A stretch of 47,325 nt of DNA from positions 4,152 through 51,476 of the forward strand of contig MFTO01000011.1 in NCBI GenBank assembly GCA_001786835.1, written 5' to 3'. Under the pieces are notes generated by a model. It had not been told where the DNA came from. It did not search any database and was given only the letters and a program-made list of their open reading frames with translations. The DNA is from Candidatus Nomurabacteria bacterium RIFCSPHIGHO2_01_FULL_40_20 (GTDB taxonomy: Bacteria; Patescibacteriota; Minisyncoccia; Phycocordibacterales; UBA9973). Both the position numbers and the translations under genes were made by a program. Shown in pieces: positions 25,069 to 32,004 of the stretch. Position 1 is the first letter of the stretch. Each line of letters begins with the position of its first letter.

Positions 25069-25152
25069 CCCGTACGAAATCCTACTATTATTTTTTCTAG
25101 TAAGACTTATTTTACCTCATAAGTGAACCCCGTAATTTCGTACGGGATCCAT
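25066..25152 (-). promoter_or_regulatory. Palindromic start-codon leader element (family L, subtype 2)
   Basis: On the minus strand it begins ATGGATCCCGTACGAAAT, continues with TACGGGG and a spacer of about 40 bases, and ends GGATTTCGTACGGG followed by the ATG of the gene ending at 24505. The 5' arm CCCGTACGAAAT can pair either with the adjacent TTACGGG or with the distal ATTTCGTACGGG. The copy at 27180-27263 has the same ends and the same relation to a start codon, in opposite orientation. Confidence 0.78.
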
Positions 25153-25201
25153 ACCCTAACTATACCACTTTTTTAATTTTTTCAAAATATTAAAAATAAG
25201 A

Positions 25202-25459
25202 CTATTTATATATCTCATGAGTACCGATGTTAATAAAATCAACAAATTCTTTGCCAGAAAATGCAAACATGATTCTATGTTGCCCTATCACGGTAAATGC
25301 CCAATATTCTTTGTATTTTCCGTGAAGTTTATGAGTATCGAGTCGAGTGTCAAAAGGATTCTTTTGAAAAATCTTTTCTCTTTCTTCTGCTTTTGTTTTT
25401 ATCATCTTTGGCATCTTTTTATATGCCTTTTTAAATTTAGATGTAAAACGAATTATCAT
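25202..25459 (-). CDS. RelE/ParE-superfamily toxin (YafQ/RelE-like mRNA interferase)
   Basis: 85 aa. The pattern is typical: an N-terminal basic helix (SKFKKAYKKMPKMIKTKAEE), DTHKLHGKYKEYWAFTVIGQ HRI-type beta-strands, and the C-terminal FINIGTHEIYK. RelE-family toxins cleave mRNA at the ribosomal A site. The basic residues and the His/Tyr at the C-terminal end are conserved in the YafQ branch. It follows its antitoxin by two bases. It lies in a region flanked by inverted copies of a leader element. Confidence 0.82.
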   Translation of the reverse strand: MIIRFTSKFKKAYKKMPKMIKTKAEEREKIFQKNPFDTRLDTHKLHGKYKEYWAFTVIGQHRIMFAFSGKEFVDFINIGTHEIYK

Positions 25460-25461
25460 AT

Positions 25462-25674
25462 TTACCTTAAACTTGATAAAGATTTTGATATTTTCAGTTT
25501 ACCTTGTTTTTTTTCTTTTTTATAAATAGCTATTGCTTGATCCGTGTCTTCTTCTTCAAATAATCTTTTTTTCCACTGCTTACCAATGTCAAGAAAACTC
25601 TCGTATTCTTTGCGAGGTATAATGACCAAATCATCATTGGATATAAAGTTTTTAGGAATGGTTATAGTAGCCAT
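25462..25674 (-). CDS. Antitoxin partner of the RelE-like toxin
   Basis: 70 aa from the ATG at 25674. The N-terminus (MATITIPKNFISNDDLVIIP) looks like a small beta-strand DNA-binding or AbrB-like fold; the C-terminus (KEKKQGKLKISKSL) is basic and would wrap the toxin. Position directly upstream of the toxin is typical for type II systems. A promoter TTGATT-17-TAATAT lies so that the -10 ends six bases before this ATG; a TTG two codons upstream is a less likely start. DNA binding and autoregulation are inferred from the family. Confidence 0.72.
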   Translation of the reverse strand: MATITIPKNFISNDDLVIIPRKEYESFLDIGKQWKKRLFEEEDTDQAIAIYKKEKKQGKLKISKSLSSLR

Positions 25675-25680
25675 ATACAA

Positions 25681-25709
25681 ATATTAACAATTAATGGATA
25701 AAAAATCAA
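25681..25709 (-). promoter_or_regulatory. Promoter of the toxin-antitoxin operon
   Basis: On the minus strand TTGATT (25704-25709) and TAATAT (25681-25686) are 17 bases apart, and the -10 ends six bases before the antitoxin ATG. The mRNA is predicted to be leaderless. Confidence 0.55.
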
Positions 25710-25722
25710 ACACAGCACAATT

Positions 25723-27153
25723 CTAATAATACCACTTTCTGAGTTTGGACAAAATGCTTTCCATAACTTTGACCGTGTGGTCAATATCTCTCTTTTCAGT
25801 GTCTCTTCCGAGCGAAAATCGCAAGCTGGTTAGATTTTCTTTGCGCAATGCCCCGATCACGTGCGACGGCTTTTTGTCACCTGATTTGCAAGCGCTTTTT
25901 TCGGAAATGTAAATCCCACGGGCGGAGAGCTCGAGCACCAGCAGGTCGCTTGGAATTTTAGCAATTGTGATATTCACATTGTTTGGTAGTCTGTCTTCCT
26001 TATCGCCATTTAAAACTATTCTATAATTCTGCAGAATTAGAGAATGCTCAAGTAAGTGCAAAAAATAATCACGCAGTTTTGTTAAACGTTTTGTTTCGCT
26101 CTCTTTCATACTCTCTGTGATTTGGAGCGCCTCCGCGAGCCCCACTATAGCAGGCAAATTCTCTGTCCCCGAGCGCATTCCAAACTCTTGCTCTCCGCCA
26201 TACACTATATCTCCTATCGGTGTTCCTTTTCTTATGTATAGCGCCCCCACTCCTTTCGGCCCATAAATTTTCGCGCCATTGAAAGACATCAAATCCACAC
26301 CCAGCTTTTGCACATCTATCGGCAAATAATTCATCGCTTGCGTAGCGTCGGTGTGAAAAAAAGGCAAAAGTGGTAATTTAGAGGCTTGGGAGAGCGACGG
26401 CTCGAGCACGAGGAATTTTTCAGCAGAAAAATATCCGTACTCTAAATTACCACTTTTGCCTTTTCTATATTGCCTTATCTCCTTCGCAATCTCCCTTATC
26501 GGCTGAATCGTGCCGATTTCGTTATTGGCATACATTACCGAAACCAAAACAGTATTTTTCTTTATCGCTTTTTTAATTTTTTTAGGGTCTACTATTCCAT
26601 TCGGTTCAACTGGAATGTAGCTAACCTCTGCACGTTTAGTTTTTTCTAAATGCTTGCAAACTTCCAGCACGGAGGCATGTTCTATGTTCGTCGTAATTAT
26701 GTGTGGAGCAAGCAAGCGATTTTTTAGTGTCTGGTTGAGACCGCTCTCCTTAGAAGATAATGCGCGGGCGACCCGAAGACCGAAAAAATCGCTTGCTTGC
26801 ATAGCACAGATAACTCCAAGTACGCCCAGATTATTGGATTCCGTAGCTCCAGAAGTAAAAATTATCTCTCTTTTTTGCGCTTTTAAAATTTCCGCCACAC
26901 GCTCACGCGCGTCCTCTAAAATTTTTTTATTTTGCACACCCAGTTCATGTATTGCGCCGGTATTGGCAAAATGCACACTGGAGACTTTAGCTATAATCTC
27001 TAAAACTCGCGCATCAATCGGAGTCGCCGAAGCATTGTCTAGGTATACCCCGTTAGTAGATTTTGGTAATACTCGCTTTGCGAGCGCACTTTGTGCCTTA
27101 CCAAAACTCACTACAGGGTATATTATTTTCTTTTTTCCGTTTGATTTAGACAT
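25723..27153 (-). CDS. Cysteine desulfurase (NifS/IscS family) with three palindromic inserts
   Basis: 476 aa against about 390-400 usually. It frees sulfur from cysteine with PLP for Fe-S clusters and for tRNA thiolation (MnmA is at 14440-15600). Core motifs: YLDNASATPIDARV, FTSGATESNN, IEHASVLE, MYANNEIGTIQPI, FHTDATQAM, the PLP-lysine motif SFNGAKIYGPKG, FGMRSGTEN, and the catalytic-Cys loop SACKSGDKKPSH. Three segments without counterpart in IscS (about 16-32, 118-149 and 230-263) correspond exactly to palindromic DNA. All keep the frame. The start at 27153 follows a TATACT by six bases; a longer frame to 27207 is not used. Confidence 0.92.
   Translation of the reverse strand: MSKSNGKKKIIYPVVSFGKAQSALAKRVLPKSTNGVYLDNASATPIDARVLEIIAKVSSVHFANTGAIHELGVQNKKILEDARERVAEILKAQKREIIFTSGATESNNLGVLGVICAMQASDFFGLRVARALSSKESGLNQTLKNRLLAPHIITTNIEHASVLEVCKHLEKTKRAEVSYIPVEPNGIVDPKKIKKAIKKNTVLVSVMYANNEIGTIQPIREIAKEIRQYRKGKSGNLEYGYFSAEKFLVLEPSLSQASKLPLLPFFHTDATQAMNYLPIDVQKLGVDLMSFNGAKIYGPKGVGALYIRKGTPIGDIVYGGEQEFGMRSGTENLPAIVGLAEALQITESMKESETKRLTKLRDYFLHLLEHSLILQNYRIVLNGDKEDRLPNNVNITIAKIPSDLLVLELSARGIYISEKSACKSGDKKPSHVIGALRKENLTSLRFSLGRDTEKRDIDHTVKVMESILSKLRKWYY
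26359..26464. repeat. In-frame palindromic insert 3 in the cysteine desulfurase gene
   Basis: A 25-base perfect stem: left arm 26359-26383, right arm 26440-26464 (GGCAAAAGTGGTAATTTAG and its complement, extended by AAAA/TTTT). The loop contains ATTTTTCAGCAGAAAAAT, a hairpin also present in the element at 32744-32819. It encodes about 34 residues, including GNLEYGYFSAEKF, placed between IRQYRK and the conserved PFFHTDATQ. Confidence 0.9.
26708..26800. repeat. In-frame palindromic insert 2 in the cysteine desulfurase gene
   Basis: An 18-base perfect stem: GCAAGCAAGCGATTTTTT (26708-26725) and its complement (26783-26800). The 93 bp equal 31 codons. It encodes a segment containing ASDFFGLRVARALSSKESG, between VICAMQ and the conserved HIITTNIEHASV. 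Confidence 0.9.
27061..27106. repeat. In-frame palindromic insert 1 in the cysteine desulfurase gene
   Basis: TTTTGGTAA and TTACCAAAA (9 bp) enclose two small hairpins, CTCGCTTTGCGAG and GCACTTTGTGC. It encodes SFGKAQSALAKRVLPK, a segment ahead of the conserved YLDNASATP. Confidence 0.75.
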
Positions 27154-27159
27154 AAAAGT

Positions 27160-27165
27160 AGTATA
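27160..27165 (-). promoter_or_regulatory. -10 box of the cysteine desulfurase gene, leaderless type
   Basis: TATACT on the minus strand ends exactly six bases before the ATG at 27153. A -35 is not evident; the region upstream is the leader element at 27180-27263. Confidence 0.5.
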
Positions 27166-27179
27166 TATTGAAAAGACAT

Positions 27180-27263
27180 GGATCCCGTACGAAATTACGA
27201 GCTCCATTTACAACATAACATAATTCTGTCTCAAAAAATAATGACGGGATTTCGTACGGGATG
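27180..27263 (+). promoter_or_regulatory. Palindromic start-codon leader element before the DUF4446 gene (family L, subtype 2)
   Basis: It begins GGATCCCGTACGAAATTACG and ends GACGGGATTTCGTACGGG followed by ATG, the DUF4446 start. The 12-base arms CCCGTACGAAAT and ATTTCGTACGGG are exact complements. Inverted relative to the copy at 25066-25152; the interior spacer is not conserved except for AAAAAATAAT near the 3' arm. Confidence 0.8.
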
Positions 27264-27716
27264 GATATAAAGCTTCAGATAATTTTGTTTGCTTTCATTC
27301 TTCTGGCTATTTTTGCCGGTATTTTTTGGATTATCAAAACCGAAAGACGCTTGAAAAGATTTTTCCTCGGTAAAAAGGCAAAGGATTTGGAAGACACTAT
27401 AACTTTGCTTGAAGAAAACATCACCAAACTAAATTCTGCCAAAGAAAATATTGAAACAGAACTAAACCTCGTTAATCAGAAACTAAAAAAAAGCATTCGC
27501 GGGCTGGAGACTATTCGCTTCAACCCTTTCCCCGACCAAGGCAGTAATCAAAGTTTTGCCATCGGAATACTCAACGAAGAGAAAGACGGCGTAGTGCTTT
27601 CAAGTTTGTATTCTCGCGAACGTATGAGTGTCTTTGCTAAACCAATCAAGGCAGGTAAAAGTGAATACGAACTCACAATAGAGGAAAAAGAAGCGCTAAA
27701 AAAAGCAGAAGTATAG
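27261..27716 (+). CDS. DUF4446 family membrane protein
   Basis: 151 aa. An N-terminal transmembrane helix (about 5-25, IILFAFILLAIFAGIFWIIK), then a coiled coil (about 38-82), then the DUF4446 core: RGLETIRFNPFPDQGSNQSF, AIGILNEEKDGVVLSSLYSR. The family is found in Firmicutes and CPR; its function is unknown. The start codon is the last three bases of a palindromic leader element. It lies upstream of infB on the same strand, separated by another element of the same family. Confidence 0.85.
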   Translation: MDIKLQIILFAFILLAIFAGIFWIIKTERRLKRFFLGKKAKDLEDTITLLEENITKLNSAKENIETELNLVNQKLKKSIRGLETIRFNPFPDQGSNQSFAIGILNEEKDGVVLSSLYSRERMSVFAKPIKAGKSEYELTIEEKEALKKAEV

Positions 27717-27723
27717 AAAACTT

Positions 27724-27792
27724 GTCCCGTACTAAATTTTTGACTACGGGACATAAGGAAAAGAATTATTATTAAAATTTTAGTATGGGATG
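27724..27792 (+). promoter_or_regulatory. Palindromic start-codon leader element before infB (family L, subtype 1)
   Basis: GTCCCGTACTAAATTTTT, CTACGGGAC and TTAAAATTTTAGTATGGG are followed directly by the infB ATG. It matches the element before rpsK at both ends and in the AT-rich spacer. The 5' arm can pair with either the proximal TACGGG or the distal sequence touching the start codon. Confidence 0.78.
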
Positions 27793-29292
27793 CAAAATAA
27801 AATAACTACAACCGAGAGACCACCAGTAGTGGTAATAATGGGGCATATAGATCACGGCAAATCTACTCTCCTCGACTACATCAGAAAAACCAATGTGGTA
27901 GACAAAGAAGTAGGGGGCATCACTCAATCCATTTCTGCTTATGAAGTGGTGCACAAAGATGAAAAAGGTGAAGATAGAAAAATAACTTTCTTAGACACCC
28001 CGGGACACGAAGCGTTTTCAAAAATGCGCGAGCGTGGCGCCAAAGTGGCAGACATTGCTATCTTGGTAGTTTCAGCGGAGGATGGTGTAAAACCGCAAAC
28101 GATAGAAGCGTGGAAAACCATTGTGGAAAGTAAAACGCCATGCATCGTGGCTATCAACAAGATAGACAAGCCCGGCGCGGATGTGGAAAAAACAAAAATA
28201 GCGCTCGCTGAAAATGAAATTTACTTGGAAAACTATGGCGGGCAAGTTCCTTTTGCGCTTATTTCTGCCAAAGTCGGCGAAGGGATAGACGAACTTCTTT
28301 CTCTGATCAATGTCTTGGGAGAATTAGAAAATTTTACGGGTAGTCCCGAAGAGAATGCGACTGGTTTTGTGATTGAAAGCAACCTTGACCCAAAACGCGG
28401 AATCCAAGCAACGCTCATCATCAAAAACGGCACTCTAAAAAAGGGAACGGTGGTTGTGGTAGAGGACAGTATTTGCGTTGTGAAAATAATGGAGAACTTT
28501 CAGGGTAAGAATATTGCCGAGGCCTCTTTCTCTTCCCCGATACGATTAGTGGGTTTTGATAAAATGCCCACCGTCGGCGGAGAATTTAAAACTTTCGCAA
28601 AAAAAGAACAAGCCGAGAAATATGCAAAAAACTTCAAAGAAAATTTATTCTCCAAAGGAAAAATAGAAGTAAAAGATATGTCTGGTAAAAAAATAATACC
28701 AATAATACTCAAAGCGGATGTGGCGGGAACACTGGAAGCCATAGAAAAAGAAGTCGCGAAAATTACCAGCGAAAGCGCAGAATTTAAAATTGTCGTTGGT
28801 GGAGTGGGACCCATAGGAGAGGCAGATATAAAACAAATCAGAGTCAGTGGAGATGAAATTGTAGTCGGCTTCAATGTTAAGTGTGAGAGTAACGCCAAAG
28901 ATATAGCAGAGCGCAACGGCATCACAATTTCCAATTTTGACATTATTTATAAACTGACCGAATGGTTGGAAGGAGAGATGGAAAAAAGAAGACCGAGGAT
29001 TGAGACCACGGAGGTAAGCGGTAAAGCAAAAATCCTAAAAGCTTTCAGTCGCACCAAGGAACGCCAGATACTGGGAGGCAAGGTCACCGAGGGACAAGTA
29101 GAGCTAAACGAGACTGTAAAAATCATGCGCCGAGATTTTGAAATAGGGCGCGGAAGAATTGTAAACTTGGAAAAAGGAAAAGCAAAGACTAGTGCGGTTG
29201 AAGAAGGCGCGGAATTTGGTATGATGCTAGAATCAAAAATAGAAATAGTCCCCGGAGATATCATAGAAGCGTCAAGTGTCAAGCAAGTATGA
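27790..29292 (+). CDS. infB: Translation initiation factor IF-2, compact form
   Basis: 500 aa against about 890 in E. coli. It begins almost directly at the G domain: [20 protein letters not shown] (G1), [12 protein letters not shown] (switch I), [10 protein letters not shown] (G3), [11 protein letters not shown] (G4). Domains II, III and IV follow ([41 protein letters not shown]). The N-terminal IF2-N domains are absent, common in CPR and some other lineages. It places fMet-tRNA on the 30S subunit. It overlaps rbfA by four bases, and its ATG is provided by a leader element shared with rpsK. Confidence 0.97.
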   Translation: MQNKITTTERPPVVVIMGHIDHGKSTLLDYIRKTNVVDKEVGGITQSISAYEVVHKDEKGEDRKITFLDTPGHEAFSKMRERGAKVADIAILVVSAEDGVKPQTIEAWKTIVESKTPCIVAINKIDKPGADVEKTKIALAENEIYLENYGGQVPFALISAKVGEGIDELLSLINVLGELENFTGSPEENATGFVIESNLDPKRGIQATLIIKNGTLKKGTVVVVEDSICVVKIMENFQGKNIAEASFSSPIRLVGFDKMPTVGGEFKTFAKKEQAEKYAKNFKENLFSKGKIEVKDMSGKKIIPIILKADVAGTLEAIEKEVAKITSESAEFKIVVGGVGPIGEADIKQIRVSGDEIVVGFNVKCESNAKDIAERNGITISNFDIIYKLTEWLEGEMEKRRPRIETTEVSGKAKILKAFSRTKERQILGGKVTEGQVELNETVKIMRRDFEIGRGRIVNLEKGKAKTSAVEEGAEFGMMLESKIEIVPGDIIEASSVKQV

Positions 29293-29612
29293 ACAATAGA
29301 CAAGAAAAAGTGACCAATTTAATAAAGGAACTGGGGGCGCAATTTCTGGGAAGAGAAAACAACAAGACCTCGCTTATAACCGTCACTTCCGCTACGGCTT
29401 CTCCCGACCTTAAGCGCGCCACTATTTTCATCACCGTCCTCCCCGAAGAGAAAGAGCATGAGGCGTTGGATTTTGTAAAAAGAAAACGAGGGAGTTTGCG
29501 CGAGTTTCTGAAAAAAAAATTGGAAATAAAAATAATTCCTTTTATAGATATTGAAATAGACCAGGGTGAAAAGAACCGCCAAAAAATTGACGAACTGCTC
29601 TTTAAAAAGTAG
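29289..29612 (+). CDS. rbfA: 30S ribosome-binding factor RbfA
   Basis: 107 aa, typical. A KH-like fold with KVTNLIKELGAQFLGRENNK, LITVTSATASPDLKRATIFI and VLPEEKEHEALDFVKRKRG, LREFLKKKLEIKIIPFIDIE. RbfA helps mature the 5' end of 16S rRNA. It overlaps the end of infB (ATGA-type), the conserved infB-rbfA order; nusA is not next door. A tRNA-Cys follows 11 bases later. Confidence 0.95.
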   Translation: MNNRQEKVTNLIKELGAQFLGRENNKTSLITVTSATASPDLKRATIFITVLPEEKEHEALDFVKRKRGSLREFLKKKLEIKIIPFIDIEIDQGEKNRQKIDELLFKK

Positions 29613-29623
29613 GATAATAGGAC

Positions 29624-29698
29624 GGCCTGGTCGCCAAGTAGTAAGGCAACTCTCTGCAAAAGAGTTATACGTGGGTGCGATTCCCACCCAGGCCTCCA
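29624..29698 (+). tRNA. tRNA-Cys(GCA)
   Basis: Acceptor GGCCTGG pairs with CCAGGCC; anticodon arm AACTCTCTGCAAAAGAGTT shows GCA; T-arm GTGGGTGCGATTCCCAC; discriminator T and encoded CCA. 75 bases. Directly after rbfA, possibly co-transcribed. The T-loop reads TGCGATT rather than TTCGANT. Confidence 0.93.
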
Positions 29699-29701
29699 AG
29701 T

Positions 29702-30673
29702 TTAAATTTTAATAAACTTCTTTGCGTAAATTTTTGTTTTTGCAGAAAAAGTATTGTTGTCATCATTGTCAATCACAATTTCAGCAGAGGCTCCCGCGTG
29801 ATCAATTTTATTTTTTAGTGGGTATTTAATACCCTCACGATCAAGTAATGTTTGCAATTGTGAAGTATCTCCATCAGTCCAAAGTGTAACATTTTTTCCT
29901 TGTGTTTCAAGGTCCTTAAGCATATCAAGTGTTTTTCTATTGAGTTCTTCTCCATTAAATAGTGTTCCCTCAATATCACAATACACACCTTCGATATTTT
30001 GACCCTTCATAACTTCGGGAACATTTTGCCGTATCGCAAATAAAAACTCTAAAATTTCTTTGTCTGTTTTATCGACTAAAGCAGGAAAATATTTTTTAGA
30101 TTCTGCAATCATTTGAACAAGTCTATTTGGATCTGCTTGTGAAATATCTTCGGCAGATCTAACATCACTAATTGCATGCAAAAGGTACGCTACTTTACGT
30201 TCAATTTCTTTATCTTGTATTTCTTGAAGTATTTGACCGCTTATTTTTTCATTTTCATTTTTGCGTAACGCATTTATTGCATCTTCGGGCGTAAAGGGTA
30301 GGCGAGCAAATTTTGTATTTTCCTTAGCTAGCAATAAGTCAATTTTAGGCTTAACTTTTCTTATTGAATCTAAATCAGAAAAAGCATACACTAAAATTTT
30401 TCTCATGTTATCTTGCCTCGTCAAATCTTCAGCAGTATCTACACCAGAGAATTCTGTTCTATTGTGTCTAGAGGTTTTTATTTCAACATTAATAAAAGCA
30501 GAATTATCTAATCCATTTAGATCAAGTGTTGCAAAATTCTTTTTTAAAGATTCAATAAATCTTTCATTATCATCATAAAAAGTGAATGTTTTTAAAATTT
30601 CAAGATTTTTTTGATTACCTATCCCTGCTCCTTCTTGGGCACCAGGAGAACTACCAGTTCGTTTTTTTTCCAT
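29702..30673 (-). CDS. Pseudo-receiver / HAD-like two-domain protein
   Basis: 323 aa. After a low-complexity N-terminus (1-22), residues about 27-135 look like a receiver-type fold: TFYDDNERFIESLKKNF at strand 1, a strand RKILVYAF, and ARLPFTPEDAINAL at the end. The C-terminal part (about 226-323) is HAD-like: motif I is YCDIEGTLF (D-x-E-G-T, the second Asp replaced by Glu), then NVTLWTDGD as motif II and IVIDNDD as motif IV. A helical linker joins them. Phosphatase activity is doubtful because of the Glu. No histidine kinase is nearby. The gene is convergent with rbfA and opens an AT-rich accessory stretch. Confidence 0.55.
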   Translation of the reverse strand: MEKKRTGSSPGAQEGAGIGNQKNLEILKTFTFYDDNERFIESLKKNFATLDLNGLDNSAFINVEIKTSRHNRTEFSGVDTAEDLTRQDNMRKILVYAFSDLDSIRKVKPKIDLLLAKENTKFARLPFTPEDAINALRKNENEKISGQILQEIQDKEIERKVAYLLHAISDVRSAEDISQADPNRLVQMIAESKKYFPALVDKTDKEILEFLFAIRQNVPEVMKGQNIEGVYCDIEGTLFNGEELNRKTLDMLKDLETQGKNVTLWTDGDTSQLQTLLDREGIKYPLKNKIDHAGASAEIVIDNDDNNTFSAKTKIYAKKFIKI

Positions 30674-30712
30674 AGATTTTATGATTTAAGTTAATAATAC
30701 AATTAATAACAT

Positions 30713-31228
30713 CTAGTGTTCCATCATATGAATATCTGAAAATCGATAATCTTGAATTCTGTTATTTTTAAATAATTTATCCATCGCTTCATCTATACTT
30801 GGTTTAATCTCTCCATCAAGTGGAATTTCAGATGCATCTTTTTTACTTAAAGTGCTAACAATAACTTTATTCTCTTTCATATCAAACATAACAGTTTCCC
30901 CAATTCCAATCGTGCCCCAAGCTTTAAGAATATTTTCTTTTGTAAGAAGATCGGAAAAACTTCCTAATTTATCTCCAGACTTTATTTCAGAAATTTTTTC
31001 ATTTGCTAGAATTATGGTAAAAAGTAATTTGTCTTGAGCAGAGCCGTAATTTAAAAAAAGTCCATTTTTATAAGATCTATTATTTATATCTACATTTAAT
31101 AATGTTAAATTTCTATTTATTAATAAAGATAGAAGTTGTTTAGTTTTTTCTATACTATAAACAAAACTGGGCTTATCGTCTTTATTTATATTTGTACTAT
31201 GTTCGTTTTGATTAGATTTTCCTAGCAT
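30713..31228 (-). CDS. Hypothetical 171-aa protein
   Basis: Not recognised. The protein is soluble, with a polar N-terminus (1-25), a central alternating hydrophobic region (LLSLLINRNLTLLNVDINNR, GLFLNYGSAQDKLLFTIILA) that looks alpha/beta, and an acidic C-terminus ending in HMMEH. There is no signal peptide. Codon use is AT-rich like the neighbouring pseudo-receiver gene, 39 bases away on the same strand, and the two could form one unit. The 225 bases upstream (31229-31453) hold only the tRNA-Leu promoter and no gene. Confidence 0.6.
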   Translation of the reverse strand: MLGKSNQNEHSTNINKDDKPSFVYSIEKTKQLLSLLINRNLTLLNVDINNRSYKNGLFLNYGSAQDKLLFTIILANEKISEIKSGDKLGSFSDLLTKENILKAWGTIGIGETVMFDMKENKVIVSTLSKKDASEIPLDGEIKPSIDEAMDKLFKNNRIQDYRFSDIHMMEH

Positions 31229-31412
31229 TTTATTTTATATTAGTTAATAATTTATTAATCATCATACAGAACAACTTCCCTCCTTTTCCAATATTATACT
31301 ACAAATACTATGCAGAAGTCAAAAATAAGCCTTATCTGTGTATATCTTGTTGTTTATAAGCCCTTCAAGTTCTTTCTGTAGCAAATTTTGAGAATATAAA
31401 AAATATCAAAGT

Positions 31413-31442
31413 TTGTAAATTAATGATAAAAAATGTTAGAAT
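31413..31442 (+). promoter_or_regulatory. Promoter of tRNA-Leu(UAA)
   Basis: TTGTAA (31413-31418) and TAGAAT (31437-31442) are 18 bases apart, placing the start about five bases before the tRNA. Confidence 0.6.
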
Positions 31443-31453
31443 GCTCGGTAATT

Positions 31454-31535
31454 GCCCGGGTGGCGGAACTGGTATACGCGCACGACTTAAAATCGTGTCC
31501 CTTACGGGATGTGGGTTCGACCCCCACCTCGGGCA
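31454..31535 (+). tRNA. tRNA-Leu(UAA)
   Basis: Acceptor GCCCGGG pairs with CTCGGGC; anticodon arm ACGACTTAAAATCGT shows TAA; long variable arm GTCCCTTACGGGAT; T-arm GTGGGTTCGACCCCCAC. Discriminator A. CCA is not encoded. Confidence 0.93.
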
Positions 31536-31551
31536 CAAATCAAATGAATTA

Positions 31552-31752
31552 CTAAAAATAATCAGGCATCCTAGTAAATCGGCGATGCCAGAGATAATAG
31601 ACAACTGCAATCAATAAGAAAATATAGAATAGAATTGGCCCCGGCAGATAGAGGTCAGCCATCTCGTAGAGGCTAATCCAGCTCAAAGAAATTGAACCGT
31701 TGACTGTGGCCACATTATCAAGTAGTCGTATTATTTGATTAAACGTGATCAC
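31552..31752 (-). CDS. Possible 66-aa membrane protein
   Basis: A single transmembrane helix (about 36-54, LPGPILFYIFLLIAVVYYLW) with a basic C-terminal end (HRRFTRMPDYF) would orient the C-terminus to the cytoplasm. No family recognised. It lies antisense to the spacing between tRNA-Leu and tRNA-Lys; AT-rich possible -10 sequence (CATTATACT) stands upstream but spacing is loose. It may be a real small protein or chance. Confidence 0.4.
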   Translation of the reverse strand: MITFNQIIRLLDNVATVNGSISLSWISLYEMADLYLPGPILFYIFLLIAVVYYLWHRRFTRMPDYF

Positions 31753-31802
31753 ACTAAGTATAATGCATCATGAGAGCATTTTGTTACAAATAACAATTTA
31801 TG

Positions 31803-31831
31803 TTGAGAATACTTAAAAAAAATGTTATAAA
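31803..31831 (+). promoter_or_regulatory. Promoter of tRNA-Lys(CUU)
   Basis: TTGAGA (31803-31808) and TATAAA (31826-31831) are 17 bases apart. The start would fall about 25 bases before the tRNA. Confidence 0.55.
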
Positions 31832-31862
31832 CTAAAAGGCAAAAGAGTTTGAATATGAAATT

Positions 31863-31935
31863 GCGCCCATAACTCAGCTGGTAGAGTAGCTCCCTCTTAA
31901 GGAGAATGTCCCAGGTTCGATCCCTGGTGGGCGCA
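31863..31935 (+). tRNA. tRNA-Lys(CUU)
   Basis: Acceptor GCGCCCA pairs with TGGGCGC; D-arm AACTCAGCTGGTAGAGT; anticodon arm CTCCCTCTTAAGGAG shows CTT; T-arm CCCAGGTTCGATCCCTGG; discriminator A; CCA not encoded. The gene is uninterrupted. Confidence 0.94.
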
Positions 31936-31969
31936 CAACAAATATAAATTTATCTTTTATAATACCCAG

Positions 31970-31998
31970 TTGGTATATGCTATATGTTTTAGTATAAT
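31970..31998 (+). promoter_or_regulatory. Promoter of the LAGLIDADG gene, leaderless type
   Basis: TTGGTA (31970-31975) and TATAAT (31993-31998) are 17 bases apart; the -10 ends exactly six bases before the ATG at 32005. Confidence 0.7.
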
Positions 31999-32004
31999 TA
32001 ATAT

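Noticed and set aside
27154-27207. 18-residue extension of the cysteine desulfurase
   Set aside because: A TATACT sits inside it, six bases before the next ATG, and the residues show no family similarity.
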